Counted from the first letter of the stretch, positions 8,943 to 18,281 are shown. The stretch is DNA of 64,000 nucleotides from Sphingobium sp. 66-54 (GCA_001899715.1 MKWI01000029.1:1-64000), one strand, 5' to 3'. A program made the numbers and translations. Notes: generated from the sequence alone by a model not told the origin.

Positions 8943-10235
8943 ATGGGCGATATCGAAGCCACGCATGCACAAACGGCCACGCGGACGCGGTTCGGCATCC
9001 TGGCGCTGATCGCGACCGGAACGCTCATCAACTATCTAGACCGGACGATCCTGGGCATTGCCGCGCCCGCGCTGATGAAGGATCTCGCGCTCGACGCAGC
9101 GGTCATGGGCGTGGTCTTTTCGGCCTTTTCGTGGAGCTACGCCGCATCGCAGGTGCCGGGCGGCCTGTTTCTCGACCGCTTCGGGACCAAACTGACCTAT
9201 GCGCTGTCGATCGGCTTCTGGTCGCTGTTCACGCTGCTCCATGCCATCGTCTCCAGCCTCACCGCCCTGCTCGGGCTGCGCCTCGCTCTCGGGATCGCGG
9301 AGGCGCCGTGCTTCCCCGCGAACAGCCGTGTCGTGGCGACCTGGTTCCCCCGCTCGGAACGCGCCTTCGCAACCGGCGTCTATACGGTCGGCGAATATAT
9401 CGGCCTCGCCTTCCTCAGCCCGGTCCTGTTCTGGCTGCTCGCCCATTATGGCTGGCATTCGCTGTTCATCATCTGCGGCGGGGCCGGCATCCTGTTCTCC
9501 TTCGCATGGTGGCGCAGCTACCGCGAGCCGAGGGACCATCCACGCACCAATGCGGCGGAACTCGCGCTGATCGCGGAAGGTGGCGGCATGGTCGACGGCG
9601 CCTCGAAGGGCGCGCCGATCGACTGGAGCAAGGCCGGCAAGCTGCTGCACTTCCGCCAGATGTGGGGCATTTGCATCGGCCAGTTCGCGGGCAATTCCAC
9701 CCTGGTGTTCTTCCTGACCTGGTTCCCCACCTATCTTGCGACCGAGCGCCACATGGATTTCCTCAAGATCGGCTTCTACGCCGTGCTGCCGTTCATCGCG
9801 GCGTCGGTCGGCGTGCTGTTCGGCGGCTGGTGGTCCGATGCCATGCTGCGGCACGGCTATTCGCCCAACATTGCCCGCAAGCTGCCGATCATCGCCGGCC
9901 TGCTGCTCGCCTCGACCATCATCACCGCCAATTTCGTCGAGTCCGATCTGGTCGTCATCGCCATTCTCTCGCTGGCCTTCTTCGCGCAGGGCATGGCCGC
10001 GCTGGGCTGGACGCTGGTATCCGACATCGCGCCGGAGGGAATGCTGGGGCTGACGGGCGGCATCTTCAACCTCGCGGCCAATATGGCGGGTATCATCACG
10101 CCGCTGGTGATCGGCGCGATCGTCGCGGCGACCGGCTCCTTCTTCTTCGCCCTCGCCTATGTCGGCTGCCTCGCGCTGGTCGGCGCGCTGGCCTATATCT
10201 TCGTGCTCGGCGATGTTGAACGCATCCGGCTCTAG
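8943..10235 (+). CDS. MFS transporter, anion:cation symporter type
   Basis: A 430-residue, twelve-helix major facilitator protein. The N-terminal helix contains NYLDRTILGIAAPALMKDL, typical of the anion:cation symporter family that carries hexuronates, tartrate, phthalate and aromatic acids. The loop between helices 2 and 3 reads GGLFLDRFGTK, a variant of the MFS signature. The ATG follows GGAGGGGACGAC. The gene stands between the shikimate dehydrogenase and the beta-propeller gene, so import of shikimate, quinate or the released aromatic acid across the inner membrane is the likely job. The substrate is inferred from neighbours. Confidence 0.92.
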   Translation: MGDIEATHAQTATRTRFGILALIATGTLINYLDRTILGIAAPALMKDLALDAAVMGVVFSAFSWSYAASQVPGGLFLDRFGTKLTYALSIGFWSLFTLLHAIVSSLTALLGLRLALGIAEAPCFPANSRVVATWFPRSERAFATGVYTVGEYIGLAFLSPVLFWLLAHYGWHSLFIICGGAGILFSFAWWRSYREPRDHPRTNAAELALIAEGGGMVDGASKGAPIDWSKAGKLLHFRQMWGICIGQFAGNSTLVFFLTWFPTYLATERHMDFLKIGFYAVLPFIAASVGVLFGGWWSDAMLRHGYSPNIARKLPIIAGLLLASTIITANFVESDLVVIAILSLAFFAQGMAALGWTLVSDIAPEGMLGLTGGIFNLAANMAGIITPLVIGAIVAATGSFFFALAYVGCLALVGALAYIFVLGDVERIRL

Positions 10236-11313
10236 GGCACTGCTCGCCGCCGCCCTGCTGCTGGCGGCCGGGAAGGGCGCGGCCCAGCCTGCCGCCACGC
10301 CCTTATCCTGCGCGCCGGGGGACAAGCTTGCCTATGTGTGCGGCCCCGCAAAGCCGGAAGATATCGTCGCCATCCCCGGCACGCCCTGGCTGATCGCCAG
10401 CGGTTTCTCGCAAGGCGCCGGCCTCAAGCTGGTGGATGGCGCACGGGCAAGCACGCAGCTCTGGTTCACCGCGCACCCGGAGCAACTGGCGCCGGACCGC
10501 AAGCGCTACGCTTCTTGTCCAGGACCGGTCGACCCCGCCCTGTTCAATGCACGCGGTCTCAGCCTGCGCCGGACCGGGCCGGAGCGCTTCTCCCTGCATG
10601 TCGTGAACCATGGCGGACGCGAATCGATCGAAGTCTTCGATGTGACGGTAACGGCGGGCCAGCCCATGTTGCGCTGGCGCGGCTGCCTGCCGATGCCCGA
10701 GGGATTGGTCGCCAACAGCGTGGCCACCTTCTCGGATGGCACCGTACTGGCAACGGTGCTGAACCGGCCCGGCGCCACCATCGCCGACTTCGTGCTCGGC
10801 AATCTGACCGGCGCGGTTTACCAATGGGCGCCGGGCGATACGGCCTTCAGGCTCGTCAGGGGCACCGAGCTACCCGGCAATAACGGCCTCGAAACCGCGC
10901 CGGACGACCGGCATTTCTACGTCGTGGCGTTCGGCTGGCACGCGGTCGTCGTTTATGACCGCAAGAACCCCGCCAGCCCCAAGGCCAAGATCATGGCGCC
11001 CGGCTTCATGCCGGATAACATCCACTGGACGGACGGCCGTCTGCTCGTGGCAGGCATGCGGCTCGACGAGCCCGGCTGCGGCGGCCTGCGCAAAGTCGTC
11101 AACGGCGTGGCGGACGGGATGCTGTGCCATCGCGGCTATGTCGTTGCCGAGGTCGATCCCCGGTCGAACAGCATGACGCCGATCCTGAGCGGCGAGCCGG
11201 AAGCGGCCTTCAACGGCGTTTCCGCGGCGGCCCTGTCGAAGGGTCGCCTGTGGATCGGTTCCTATCAGTCCGATCGGCTGGCCTACATCGCCTTCCCCGA
11301 GCAGCCCCGCTAG
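10213..11313 (+). CDS. Exported beta-propeller protein, SMP-30/paraoxonase-like
   Basis: A 366-residue protein with a signal peptide (about residues 1-24, ending GKGAAQ). The rest looks like a six-bladed propeller of the SMP-30 / strictosidine-synthase / paraoxonase type. The segment VVNHGGRESIEVFDV resembles the calcium-site blade of paraoxonases, and GNNGLETAPD and NIHWTDGRLLVAG fit later blades. Such enzymes hydrolyse lactones or esters. The start lies inside the transporter gene (overlap 23 bp), pointing to coupled translation. In this cluster a lactonase acting on quinate or shikimate-derived lactones is conceivable, but there is no direct evidence for the substrate. Confidence 0.8.
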   Translation: MLNASGSRALLAAALLLAAGKGAAQPAATPLSCAPGDKLAYVCGPAKPEDIVAIPGTPWLIASGFSQGAGLKLVDGARASTQLWFTAHPEQLAPDRKRYASCPGPVDPALFNARGLSLRRTGPERFSLHVVNHGGRESIEVFDVTVTAGQPMLRWRGCLPMPEGLVANSVATFSDGTVLATVLNRPGATIADFVLGNLTGAVYQWAPGDTAFRLVRGTELPGNNGLETAPDDRHFYVVAFGWHAVVVYDRKNPASPKAKIMAPGFMPDNIHWTDGRLLVAGMRLDEPGCGGLRKVVNGVADGMLCHRGYVVAEVDPRSNSMTPILSGEPEAAFNGVSAAALSKGRLWIGSYQSDRLAYIAFPEQPR

Positions 11314-11314
11314 A

Positions 11315-11414
11315 GCATTTTCAAGTCAGGCGGGCCCGTCTGACGGCTCGGAAAATGCGAAAAACAACGGATAAATAGAGTATGATCCGCTTCAGCCGAA
11401 GGGGATCATGCTCT
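11315..11414. repeat. Two-hairpin REP-like element, likely bidirectional terminator
   Basis: Two inverted repeats fill the gap between convergent genes. The first has arms GCATTTTC (11315-11322) and GAAAATGC (11351-11358). The second, at 11377-11414, has 17-base arms with two mismatches (AGAGTATGATCC... / ...GGATCATGCTCT) around the loop AGCC. The GATCATGCTC-type arm is common in intergenic repeats of sphingomonads and rhizobia. It overlaps the last codons of the TetR gene and probably ends transcription from both sides. Confidence 0.65.
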
Positions 11415-12078
11415 ATGACGCGCGGCACCACGCAAGCACGATATCGACGACCTGATCCCGCCGGCGGCCCATGGCCGCCTCCGATGTCATGTCGCGGTTG
11501 AATATCTGCGAAAAGGTATAGCGGTTGGACACATTATAGAAGCACAGGGCGCTGATCGTCATGTGCAGGTCGATGGGGTCGATACCGGCCTTGAATACGC
11601 CCTCCCGCTCCCCCTTGGCGATGATCTCGCTCAGGGAGCGGATGACGCTCTCGTTCCGCCGCTTGATCCCCACCACGTTGGTGATGAACGCGCCGTGATG
11701 GATATTCTCGTTCATCACCAGCCGGACGAATTCGGGATGCTGGTGATGATAGTCGAAGGTGAGGCGAACATTCGCGCTCAGCGCCTCCACCGCGCTCAAC
11801 TGGTCGATGGGCACGGCGGTCTCGGTATCGCGAATGGCCGAATAGGCTTCTTCCAGAACGGCCCGATACAGGCCCTCCTTGCTGCCGAAATGATAGTAGA
11901 TCATGCGCTTGCTGGTGCTGGTCTTTTCGGCGATCTCGTCGATGCGGGCGCCGGCCAGCCCCTTGTCCGCAAACTCGTCTCTGGCGATCCTGAGGATATT
12001 TGCCTTGGTGAGTTCGGCTTCGGCAGACCGGGAACCTCGGCTCACCGCCCCTGCTGTCGCACTCCTCGCCAAGTCCAT
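11413..12078 (-). CDS. TetR family transcriptional regulator
   Basis: A 221-residue TetR regulator. The N-terminal helix-turn-helix (about residues 20-75) has ILRIARDEFADKGLAGARIDEIAEKTSTSKRMIYYHFGSKEGLY features, including the YYHFGSKEGLY recognition-helix end typical of the family. The C-terminal domain (ENIHHGAF, a conserved patch in regulators of aromatic and ring-cleavage pathways) would bind the inducer. The ATG at 12078 is chosen; a TTG at 12117 would add 13 residues. It follows quiC1 on the same strand with an 81-bp gap. Three dyads at 6720, 7904 and 15713 are its likely operators. Confidence 0.93.
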   Translation of the reverse strand: MDLARSATAGAVSRGSRSAEAELTKANILRIARDEFADKGLAGARIDEIAEKTSTSKRMIYYHFGSKEGLYRAVLEEAYSAIRDTETAVPIDQLSAVEALSANVRLTFDYHHQHPEFVRLVMNENIHHGAFITNVVGIKRRNESVIRSLSEIIAKGEREGVFKAGIDPIDLHMTISALCFYNVSNRYTFSQIFNRDMTSEAAMGRRRDQVVDIVLAWCRAS

Positions 12079-12159
12079 ATCTCCCGTTCCGATTGACCGG
12101 TCCCCACCGGCCGGCAACGCTTGCCAAACTAGGCGGTAAGTCGGGCGCGATCAACGCCT

Positions 12160-14022
12160 CTAGAAAACGGTCTCATCCTTGAAACGGGCCTGCGCGGCAA
12201 GCCGCACCGGCGCGTTGGACGCACCATAGCCCTCATAAGAGCGCCGCTGGACCACCTCGAAGAAGAAGGTCTTGGCGAAGGCCCGCGAGTAGAGTTGGAA
12301 ATACTCGCCATCCGCATCGCGATCATACAGGATGCCGCCCTCTTCGAGCCGGGAGAGAAGGTCCGCGTCCAGCCCGAACTGGGCCTCACGGTCCTCATAG
12401 TAATTTTGCGGAATATCGAGCTGGAGCAGGCCACGCTCGCGCAACCGGGCGGCTGTCGCGAAAATATCGTCCGTCTCGAATGCGATATGCTGCACGCCGG
12501 CCCCCACATAGCCGCGCAGGAAGCGCGCGGAGAGCGTGCGCTGGCTGGACGAGCCGTTCAGCGTGAAGCGAACCTTGCGATCCTCGCTTTCGATCGCCTG
12601 GCTCTCGACCAGCCCCTGCGGATCGGCAATCTCCAGTTGCGGCGTCTTGCGGGAGGCCATGAGGCTGACGAAGAACAACTGCCAGGAGAGGAATTCCTCA
12701 TAGGCCATGGAATAAGCGATATGGTCGATGCGCTTGAGGCCGGCATCGGCGAACGGCTCCGGAGGCGCAACCGGAACGAACTCCGCCTCCCAGATGGCCG
12801 CCTCCCGCCCCTGCGGCACAAGGTAGAGCAAGGTGCCGCCGACCGAGCGCAGGGACGGTATTTCCATGTCGCCGGGGCTGACGGCCTGCTGGAAGCGCCC
12901 CATGCGCAGGGCCGCCGCCCGCTCCAACGCCTCCTCGGGATCGCCGACCGAGAGGCCGATAGCGCAGACCGATGCGCCATGCACGATATTGTGGCTGTGC
13001 GCGAACCCCTCCGTCTCGCTGTTGATGACGATGTTGATCTCGCCCTGTTTCCACCACTGCACGGATTTGTGCCGATGGCGCCCGGCCAGCCGGAAGCCGA
13101 GCGCTTCCAGCATCTCCGCAAGCGCTCCGCCCTCCTCCTCATCCGCCGCGAACTCGATGAACTCCACGGCGGTGGGCTGAACCGGCGGCGGCAGGCGCGC
13201 CTCGCCATTCCGGCGCGCTGCCGCATCTTCGAGCCATCGCAACGAGCGATAGCCGTCGATCGCAATCTGGTTGGTCGAGCCGGTCCGGAAACGATCGTTG
13301 AAAATCTCCAGCGACATCGGTCCGCGATAGCCGATGCGCTCCAGCGCCGCGAAATAGTCCACGACCGGCAGATCCCCCTGCCCCGGCAAGTTGCGGAAAT
13401 GCCGGCTCCAGGACAGCAGGTCCATGTCGAGACGCGGCGCATCGGCGAGCTGGACGAGGAAGATCTTCGCCGGGTCGATGCCGGAGATGCTCATCGTCGG
13501 CACGTCGCGCACCAGCGAGTGAAAGCTGTCGAGAATGAGGCCGACGGCAGGGTGCGCCACAGCGCGGACGATATCCCAAGCATCGCGATGATCGTTGACA
13601 TGGCGCCCCCAGGCCAACGCCTCATAACCGATCCGCAGGCCGCGAGCGGTCGCGCGCTCGCCCAACTCTTGCAGATCGGCCACGATGCGCTCCCGGTCGC
13701 CCGATGCCGCGGCGGACACCGACGAGCAGACCAGCACCAGATCCGTGCCGAGGGCCTGCATCGTATCGAACTTGCGCTCGGCCCGGTCGAAGGTGCGTTG
13801 CCGGATGGCATCCGGCATCCCCTCAAAGTCGCGAAACGGCTGATAGACGGTACAGACCAGCCCGTGATCGCGGATCATCCGGCCGATCACCTCGGGCGCG
13901 TTAGGCGATGTGATCAGATCATTCTCGAAAATCTCGACCCCGTCGAAACCGGCGCGGGCAATAGCACCGAGCTTGTCTTCCAGCACGCCGCTCAAGGAAA
14001 CCGTCGCAATTGAGGTGAACAT
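12160..14022 (-). CDS. quiC1: Bifunctional 3-dehydroshikimate dehydratase / HPPD-like protein
   Basis: A 620-residue fusion matching the Pseudomonas putida QuiC1 type. The N-terminal TIM barrel (1-270) is a metal-dependent sugar-phosphate-isomerase-like domain that dehydrates 3-dehydroshikimate to protocatechuate; the metal ligands fall at Glu134 (YEALAWG), Asp165 (LDSFH), Gln191 (VQLAD) and Glu239 (LEIFND), the same numbers known for QuiC1. The C-terminal half (about 285-620) is a 4-hydroxyphenylpyruvate-dioxygenase-like vicinal-oxygen-chelate domain with a complete iron triad His434, His512 and Glu589; its role in this family is unclear. It lies 17 bp after the type-B carboxylesterase gene in one operon. 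No dehydroquinate dehydratase gene is present, so the locus by itself converts shikimate rather than quinate to protocatechuate. Confidence 0.95.
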   Translation of the reverse strand: MFTSIATVSLSGVLEDKLGAIARAGFDGVEIFENDLITSPNAPEVIGRMIRDHGLVCTVYQPFRDFEGMPDAIRQRTFDRAERKFDTMQALGTDLVLVCSSVSAAASGDRERIVADLQELGERATARGLRIGYEALAWGRHVNDHRDAWDIVRAVAHPAVGLILDSFHSLVRDVPTMSISGIDPAKIFLVQLADAPRLDMDLLSWSRHFRNLPGQGDLPVVDYFAALERIGYRGPMSLEIFNDRFRTGSTNQIAIDGYRSLRWLEDAAARRNGEARLPPPVQPTAVEFIEFAADEEEGGALAEMLEALGFRLAGRHRHKSVQWWKQGEINIVINSETEGFAHSHNIVHGASVCAIGLSVGDPEEALERAAALRMGRFQQAVSPGDMEIPSLRSVGGTLLYLVPQGREAAIWEAEFVPVAPPEPFADAGLKRIDHIAYSMAYEEFLSWQLFFVSLMASRKTPQLEIADPQGLVESQAIESEDRKVRFTLNGSSSQRTLSARFLRGYVGAGVQHIAFETDDIFATAARLRERGLLQLDIPQNYYEDREAQFGLDADLLSRLEEGGILYDRDADGEYFQLYSRAFAKTFFFEVVQRRSYEGYGASNAPVRLAAQARFKDETVF

Positions 14023-14039
14023 GGGGCTTCCCTTTGCAG

Positions 14040-15680
14040 CTAGTCTCTCGGGCGCGGCGCCAGGCGCTCGGCCGCGATCGGATGGGCGCTCAACCAGTCC
14101 ATGCGGCTGCTGTCATAACGGCGCTGGGTGACGTCCGATCCCAGCTCAAGATAGGCTTCGGAGCGGGGAGACCATTGCGGCCACGCCATGGCGGCTGTGG
14201 ACGGCGTGCCGTCCCTCGCCAGGGCGATCAGGGCGCCCATCATCCGGTCCGCCATGGCGCGATCCGCCTGCGTCCAGTTCCGCGTCGTGCGGAGCTGATT
14301 GTAGGCATCGAGCGTGCCGAGCCAGAACGGCACGTCCGCAGTATGATAGGCGCCGACGGCTGCCGGGTCCTGATCGGCGAAGCGAACGCCCGGCGCATAG
14401 CTGTGCTTGCGGGAGAACAGCCCCAGATAGGCTCGGTCGCCAAGGCCGGTCATCGTCCGGGCGCATTGCCGCGCGGCGAGCGCAAAGCCGGCATCATGCG
14501 CGACCCGCAGGGCGGCCGCCCTCGCCTCGGCATCCGATTTGGCCGGGTAAAGCTCGAGGAAGGCGGCGGCGTCCTGCCCGAACACCATCTGCGCGAGCGC
14601 GCGATAGTCGGCGAGCGTCGTCACCTTCGAGAAAGGGCTCATCGGCAGGTCGATATCGTCGCTGTTATAGGTGGCGATGATCGGCACGCGGTTGATCGCT
14701 CCGCGCGTCAGCGCCTCGGACCGCGCCACCGGCAGCACATAACCGTCACGGATCGGCCCGCCAGTGCGAATGCCGTCCACATGAGCGCCCATCTGGCTCT
14801 CGCTCTGGATCGCGAGGATGCGATCGGCCGGCACCTGGCGCATATCGTCCAGCGACCGAGCGCCGAGCCGCTCCTGCACTTGCAAGCCGATCGCCTCGGC
14901 GCTCTCCAGCGCCGGCGGCTCGGTCGTCAGATTGCAGCCGCTCGACATGACGGCACCCCGGAACAGCCCCTTGGCGAGCGGCGACATCATCAAGGCGGCA
15001 ACCGAGGAGGCGCCCGCCGATTGTCCCATGATGACCACCTTATCGGGATCGCCGCCAAAGCGCGCCACGTTGTCACGCACCCAACGCAGCGCGGCGATCT
15101 GGTCCAGCAGGCCGTAATTGCCCGAATGGCCGCCTTGCTCCCGCGTCAACTCGGGATGGGCCATGAAACCGAGCGCACCAACGCGGTAGTTGAAATTGAT
15201 GGCGATCGCGCCTTTCGCGGCGAGCGCCGCGCCATCATAATTCGCCATGCCCGACGATCCGATGGTGAAGCCGCCGCCGTAGATGAAGACAATCACCGGC
15301 AGCCTGGCCACGGGATCGGCCTTGGCCGGCGCCCACAGGTTCAGATAGAGGCAGTCCTCGGAGGTCGGCTCCTCGCCGAAATAATGGTTGATATTGTGCG
15401 GGCGCAGCACCTGGATGCACTCCGCGCCCTTGCGGTCGGCATTGCGTATGCCTTCCCACGAAACCGGCTGAGGCGGCGCCCAGCGCGACGGCCCGACCGG
15501 CGCCGCCGCGAAGGGAATACCGAGATAGGCCTTCACGTCGGACGAAAGCTGCGTTCCGGCAACCCGCCCGCCACTGATCGTGAGGGGATCACCCGACACA
15601 GGGACCATGGAAGCCGGACCGCTCGCCATCAGCAAAATCGACAGACCCGCCACGGCGAATCCCAACCTGCTCTTTCCCAT
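14040..15680 (-). CDS. Exported type-B carboxylesterase
   Basis: A 546-residue carboxylesterase/cholinesterase-family enzyme with an N-terminal signal or anchor segment (about 7-25). It has the family marks EDCLYLN (108-114), YGGGF oxyanion hole (134-138) and GQSAGA elbow (Ser221), with a histidine in the AYHTADVPFW segment. The ATG at 15680 follows GGGAG by eight bases; an upstream ATG at 15701 is less likely. It is the first gene of an operon with quiC1 (gap 17 bp) and perhaps tetR. It is unrelated in sequence to the esterase at 6756, so the locus carries two exported esterases of different families. A chlorogenate- or caffeoylshikimate-like substrate is a reasonable guess. Confidence 0.92.
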   Translation of the reverse strand: MGKSRLGFAVAGLSILLMASGPASMVPVSGDPLTISGGRVAGTQLSSDVKAYLGIPFAAAPVGPSRWAPPQPVSWEGIRNADRKGAECIQVLRPHNINHYFGEEPTSEDCLYLNLWAPAKADPVARLPVIVFIYGGGFTIGSSGMANYDGAALAAKGAIAINFNYRVGALGFMAHPELTREQGGHSGNYGLLDQIAALRWVRDNVARFGGDPDKVVIMGQSAGASSVAALMMSPLAKGLFRGAVMSSGCNLTTEPPALESAEAIGLQVQERLGARSLDDMRQVPADRILAIQSESQMGAHVDGIRTGGPIRDGYVLPVARSEALTRGAINRVPIIATYNSDDIDLPMSPFSKVTTLADYRALAQMVFGQDAAAFLELYPAKSDAEARAAALRVAHDAGFALAARQCARTMTGLGDRAYLGLFSRKHSYAPGVRFADQDPAAVGAYHTADVPFWLGTLDAYNQLRTTRNWTQADRAMADRMMGALIALARDGTPSTAAMAWPQWSPRSEAYLELGSDVTQRRYDSSRMDWLSAHPIAAERLAPRPRD

Positions 15681-15712
15681 TGCGCACTCTCCCAACTTCA
15701 ATTTACCAGTGT

Positions 15713-15726
15713 ACGGACTAGTTCGT
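15713..15726. promoter_or_regulatory. Probable TetR operator C
   Basis: ACGGACTAGTTCGT, inside a longer near-palindrome from 15709 to 15730 in which 18 of 22 bases are symmetrical. It lies 33-46 bp upstream of the carboxylesterase start and matches operator B (7904) at 11 of 14 positions. Confidence 0.6.
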
Positions 15727-15730
15727 GCAC

Positions 15731-16167
15731 GTCAAGTATGATTGAATTGGTCTTGCCCGGCTCGATGATGAGCATGGACGTGTCCCACGTTGAAAGGATT
15801 GAACGGGACGCGGATACTCCAGCCGGACTAGGTCGGAGCCTCCACGACACTATCGTTGCGAGCGATCGACCCTACGCACTCAATCGCAAGATACTTCTCG
15901 CCGCAGCCTTCCCATTGATTGGACCAAGCGGGAGCAGCCGTCGACCTTGCGACCAGATAGCCGCACGCCACGACACCCTCGCGACAATTAGAGATGAAAT
16001 CTGACTTTTCGGGGCAGAGCTTCCGGCCATTGCCTTGCCGTCTCACGGCTATGCCATCCACCCCCGCCGCCACTGCCCAGCCCCGACATCACAAATGCCA
16101 CAAAGACTGGGTGGTTTCATGTGCAAGCTCGCCCGAAGGCCAAAATCACATGCTCTTGGAGACTATC
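15731..16167. other. Gap between catabolic operon and tRNA-Leu
   Basis: About 440 bp with lower GC than its surroundings and no recognisable gene. The open frames (for example 81 codons on the minus strand at 15828-16073) show no known domain. This is the right border of the accessory catabolic locus. Confidence 0.4.
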
Positions 16168-16254
16168 TGGTGCGGTCGAGAAGACTCGAACTTCCACGGG
16201 CTTTCGCCCACAACGACCTCAACGTTGCGCGTCTACCAGTTCCGCCACGACCGC
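16168..16254 (-). tRNA. tRNA-Leu (GAG)
   Basis: 87-nt leucine tRNA with encoded CCA. The acceptor stem is GCGGTCG/CGACCGC with discriminator A; the anticodon stem CAACG/CGTTG encloses loop TTGAGGT, giving anticodon GAG; a long variable arm (GTGGGCGAAAGCCCGT) marks it as class II. The T arm is AAGTTCGAGTCTT. Confidence 0.96.
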
Positions 16255-16856
16255 ACATCAGAGGGGGGTCGGGAGCCGGTCGGCTCCCAGGTAGGCGGCG
16301 GCCTTTAGCAAAGGGATTCGGCCCACGCAACCACCCTTCGCATGGGATGGGGTCGCGTGGGAAATGCCGGCACAGGACGGGCGGGGTCGGTGCCCGGTGC
16401 AACACATTGCCAACCAGCACCGACCCGGCACGAAAGCGACCGCTGACCGCCAGGCGCTGTCGCATTCAGAAGATGGCGTGACGGGGTCGCAAACAACCGC
16501 AGGGCAAAATGGTGGGTTTGCGTGACCCGGGGCGTAGTGGATTCTCGGGCCATGAGCACCGCAAGCGTACAGAGCCGCCTTTTGCAGGCCGTCAGGGATG
16601 AGGGCAGACAGCACCTAAAGCGAAATCGGCGTGCCCGCCATCGGCGGAAACGATCAAGCCGATCCGGCCAGCCTCTCAGGCGGCCGCGGATATCGTGCCC
16701 CGAATCACCGGGCGCCTCTCCCGCTCCATCCTGCAACATAAGCGCCCGCCCCGCGTCACAAGGCGCTGGACCTTCGGCGAGCCCTCACCTATCGGCCCAC
16801 GGACGAACCCCGACGCGCGATATCCGCACCGGCGGAGCGGCCGGACAGGCGCCGCG
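16255..16856. other. Gap after tRNA-Leu
   Basis: About 600 bp without a recognisable gene, integrase or repeat. Open frames on both strands lack family features. No copy of the tRNA 3' end was seen here. Confidence 0.4.
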
Positions 16857-18281
16857 ATGACCAGCAACGCCCGGCACGACCGGCCGGCAGGGACGATCCG
16901 ACAAAAAAGCATGCCGCACCTACGCGAGATCACGGACCGGAGTCTCACGGCGGAAGCCCGGCGCATCGCCCGGCTGGCGTGGCCGATCATCCTCACCAAC
17001 CTCAACTGGACGATCATGCATCTGGTCGACGTGGCGGTGGTGGGGCTGGCCGGCACGCACGAGCTGGGCGCGCTGGCAGCCGGGCGGGTGCTCAATTTCG
17101 TGATCCTCATGCTGCTGCTCAGCGGCATGTCCGGCATCGTGGTGTTCACCAGCCGGGCGGACGGCGGCGGCGACCTGCCCCGCACCGGCGGGCTATGGCG
17201 CGAGGCGGTGCTGACCGGGCTGCTGCTCGGCCTGCCCAGCGCGCTCATCATCGGCCTATCGGCGCGACCGCTGCTCGCGCTGACCGGCGTCGCGCCCGAT
17301 CTGATCGAGCCCGGCGCGGCGGTATTGGTGGCGATGATGGTCGGCCTGCCGGGGCAGATGCTGCTCATCGCCTGCGGCTATTTTCTGGAAGGCGTGAGTT
17401 CGCCGCGCCGGGTGCTCGCGGTCAATCTGGGCACGCTGCCGTTCAACGCCGCGCTCGCTTATGCGATGACGCTCGGCCATCTCGGTTTCCCGCCGATGGG
17501 CGCGGTCGGCGCGGCGCTGGCAACCTCGATCACCAGCACGATCGGCGGCCTCGCCATGGCGCTGCTCGCCTGGACGCTGCCGAGCGCTCCGGCACGCAAT
17601 CTGCACCGGCTCGATGCCGCCGCCTGGCTGGACGCGCTGCGCGGCATCCCGGCGATCATCCGTTTCGGCACCATGCCCGGCATCGGCGCGGCGATGGAGG
17701 TGCTCGGCTTCTCCTTCCTCATCATCCTCTCGACGTGGATGGGCGATGTGGTCGCCGGCGCCTTCCAGGTGATGCTCTCGCTGCACAATATCGGCTTCGC
17801 GCTCGCGCTCGGCCTCGGCTCGGCGGCGGGCGTGCGGGTGGGCAACGCCGTCGGCGCGGGCGAGCCGTGGACGGCGCGCGGGCGCACGCTCATCGCCAGT
17901 GGTCTCTCCATGGTCATCATGGGCAGCGTCGTGCTGGTCTATCTGCTGTTCGCCGGGCCGATCGTGAACGGCCTCACCGCCGACGCGGCGGTCGCGCGCG
18001 AGGCGGTGCTGATGGTGCTGATCCTCGCCCCCTTCATCCTTGCCGACGGGCTCCAGGCGATCTTCGTCGCCGCGCTCCGCTCCCTGGGCGATCAGGTGGT
18101 GGCGGCGATCAACGGCGTCATCGCCTTCTTCGCGGTGATGTGCCTTGCCGGCTGGGCGGGCTGGCACTTCGGCTGGGGATCGGCCGGCCTCGCCATCGCC
18201 TCGGCGGTCGGCATGGTCGCGGCGATGCTGCTGCAAGCCGCGCGCTTCTGGCAGGTCAGTTCGCGCTATCGACGAACCTGA
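16857..18281 (+). CDS. MATE family efflux transporter
   Basis: A 474-residue, twelve-helix multidrug and toxin extrusion protein of the DinF-like branch, which exports organic cations or drugs using a sodium or proton gradient. The N-terminal helix reads [26 protein letters not shown], and a second half-repeat starts near [19 protein letters not shown], typical of the two-bundle fold. The ATG at 16857 is used; ATG at 16911 also gives a normal N-terminus and neither has a strong ribosome site. Its end overlaps by 26 bp the end of the convergent zinc-ribbon gene. Confidence 0.93.
   Translation: MTSNARHDRPAGTIRQKSMPHLREITDRSLTAEARRIARLAWPIILTNLNWTIMHLVDVAVVGLAGTHELGALAAGRVLNFVILMLLLSGMSGIVVFTSRADGGGDLPRTGGLWREAVLTGLLLGLPSALIIGLSARPLLALTGVAPDLIEPGAAVLVAMMVGLPGQMLLIACGYFLEGVSSPRRVLAVNLGTLPFNAALAYAMTLGHLGFPPMGAVGAALATSITSTIGGLAMALLAWTLPSAPARNLHRLDAAAWLDALRGIPAIIRFGTMPGIGAAMEVLGFSFLIILSTWMGDVVAGAFQVMLSLHNIGFALALGLGSAAGVRVGNAVGAGEPWTARGRTLIASGLSMVIMGSVVLVYLLFAGPIVNGLTADAAVAREAVLMVLILAPFILADGLQAIFVAALRSLGDQVVAAINGVIAFFAVMCLAGWAGWHFGWGSAGLAIASAVGMVAAMLLQAARFWQVSSRYRRT

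Noticed and set aside
15702..16260. Island attachment at tRNA-Leu
   Set aside because: No integrase and no copy of the tRNA 3' end nearby; the accessory locus beside it cannot be tied to this tRNA.
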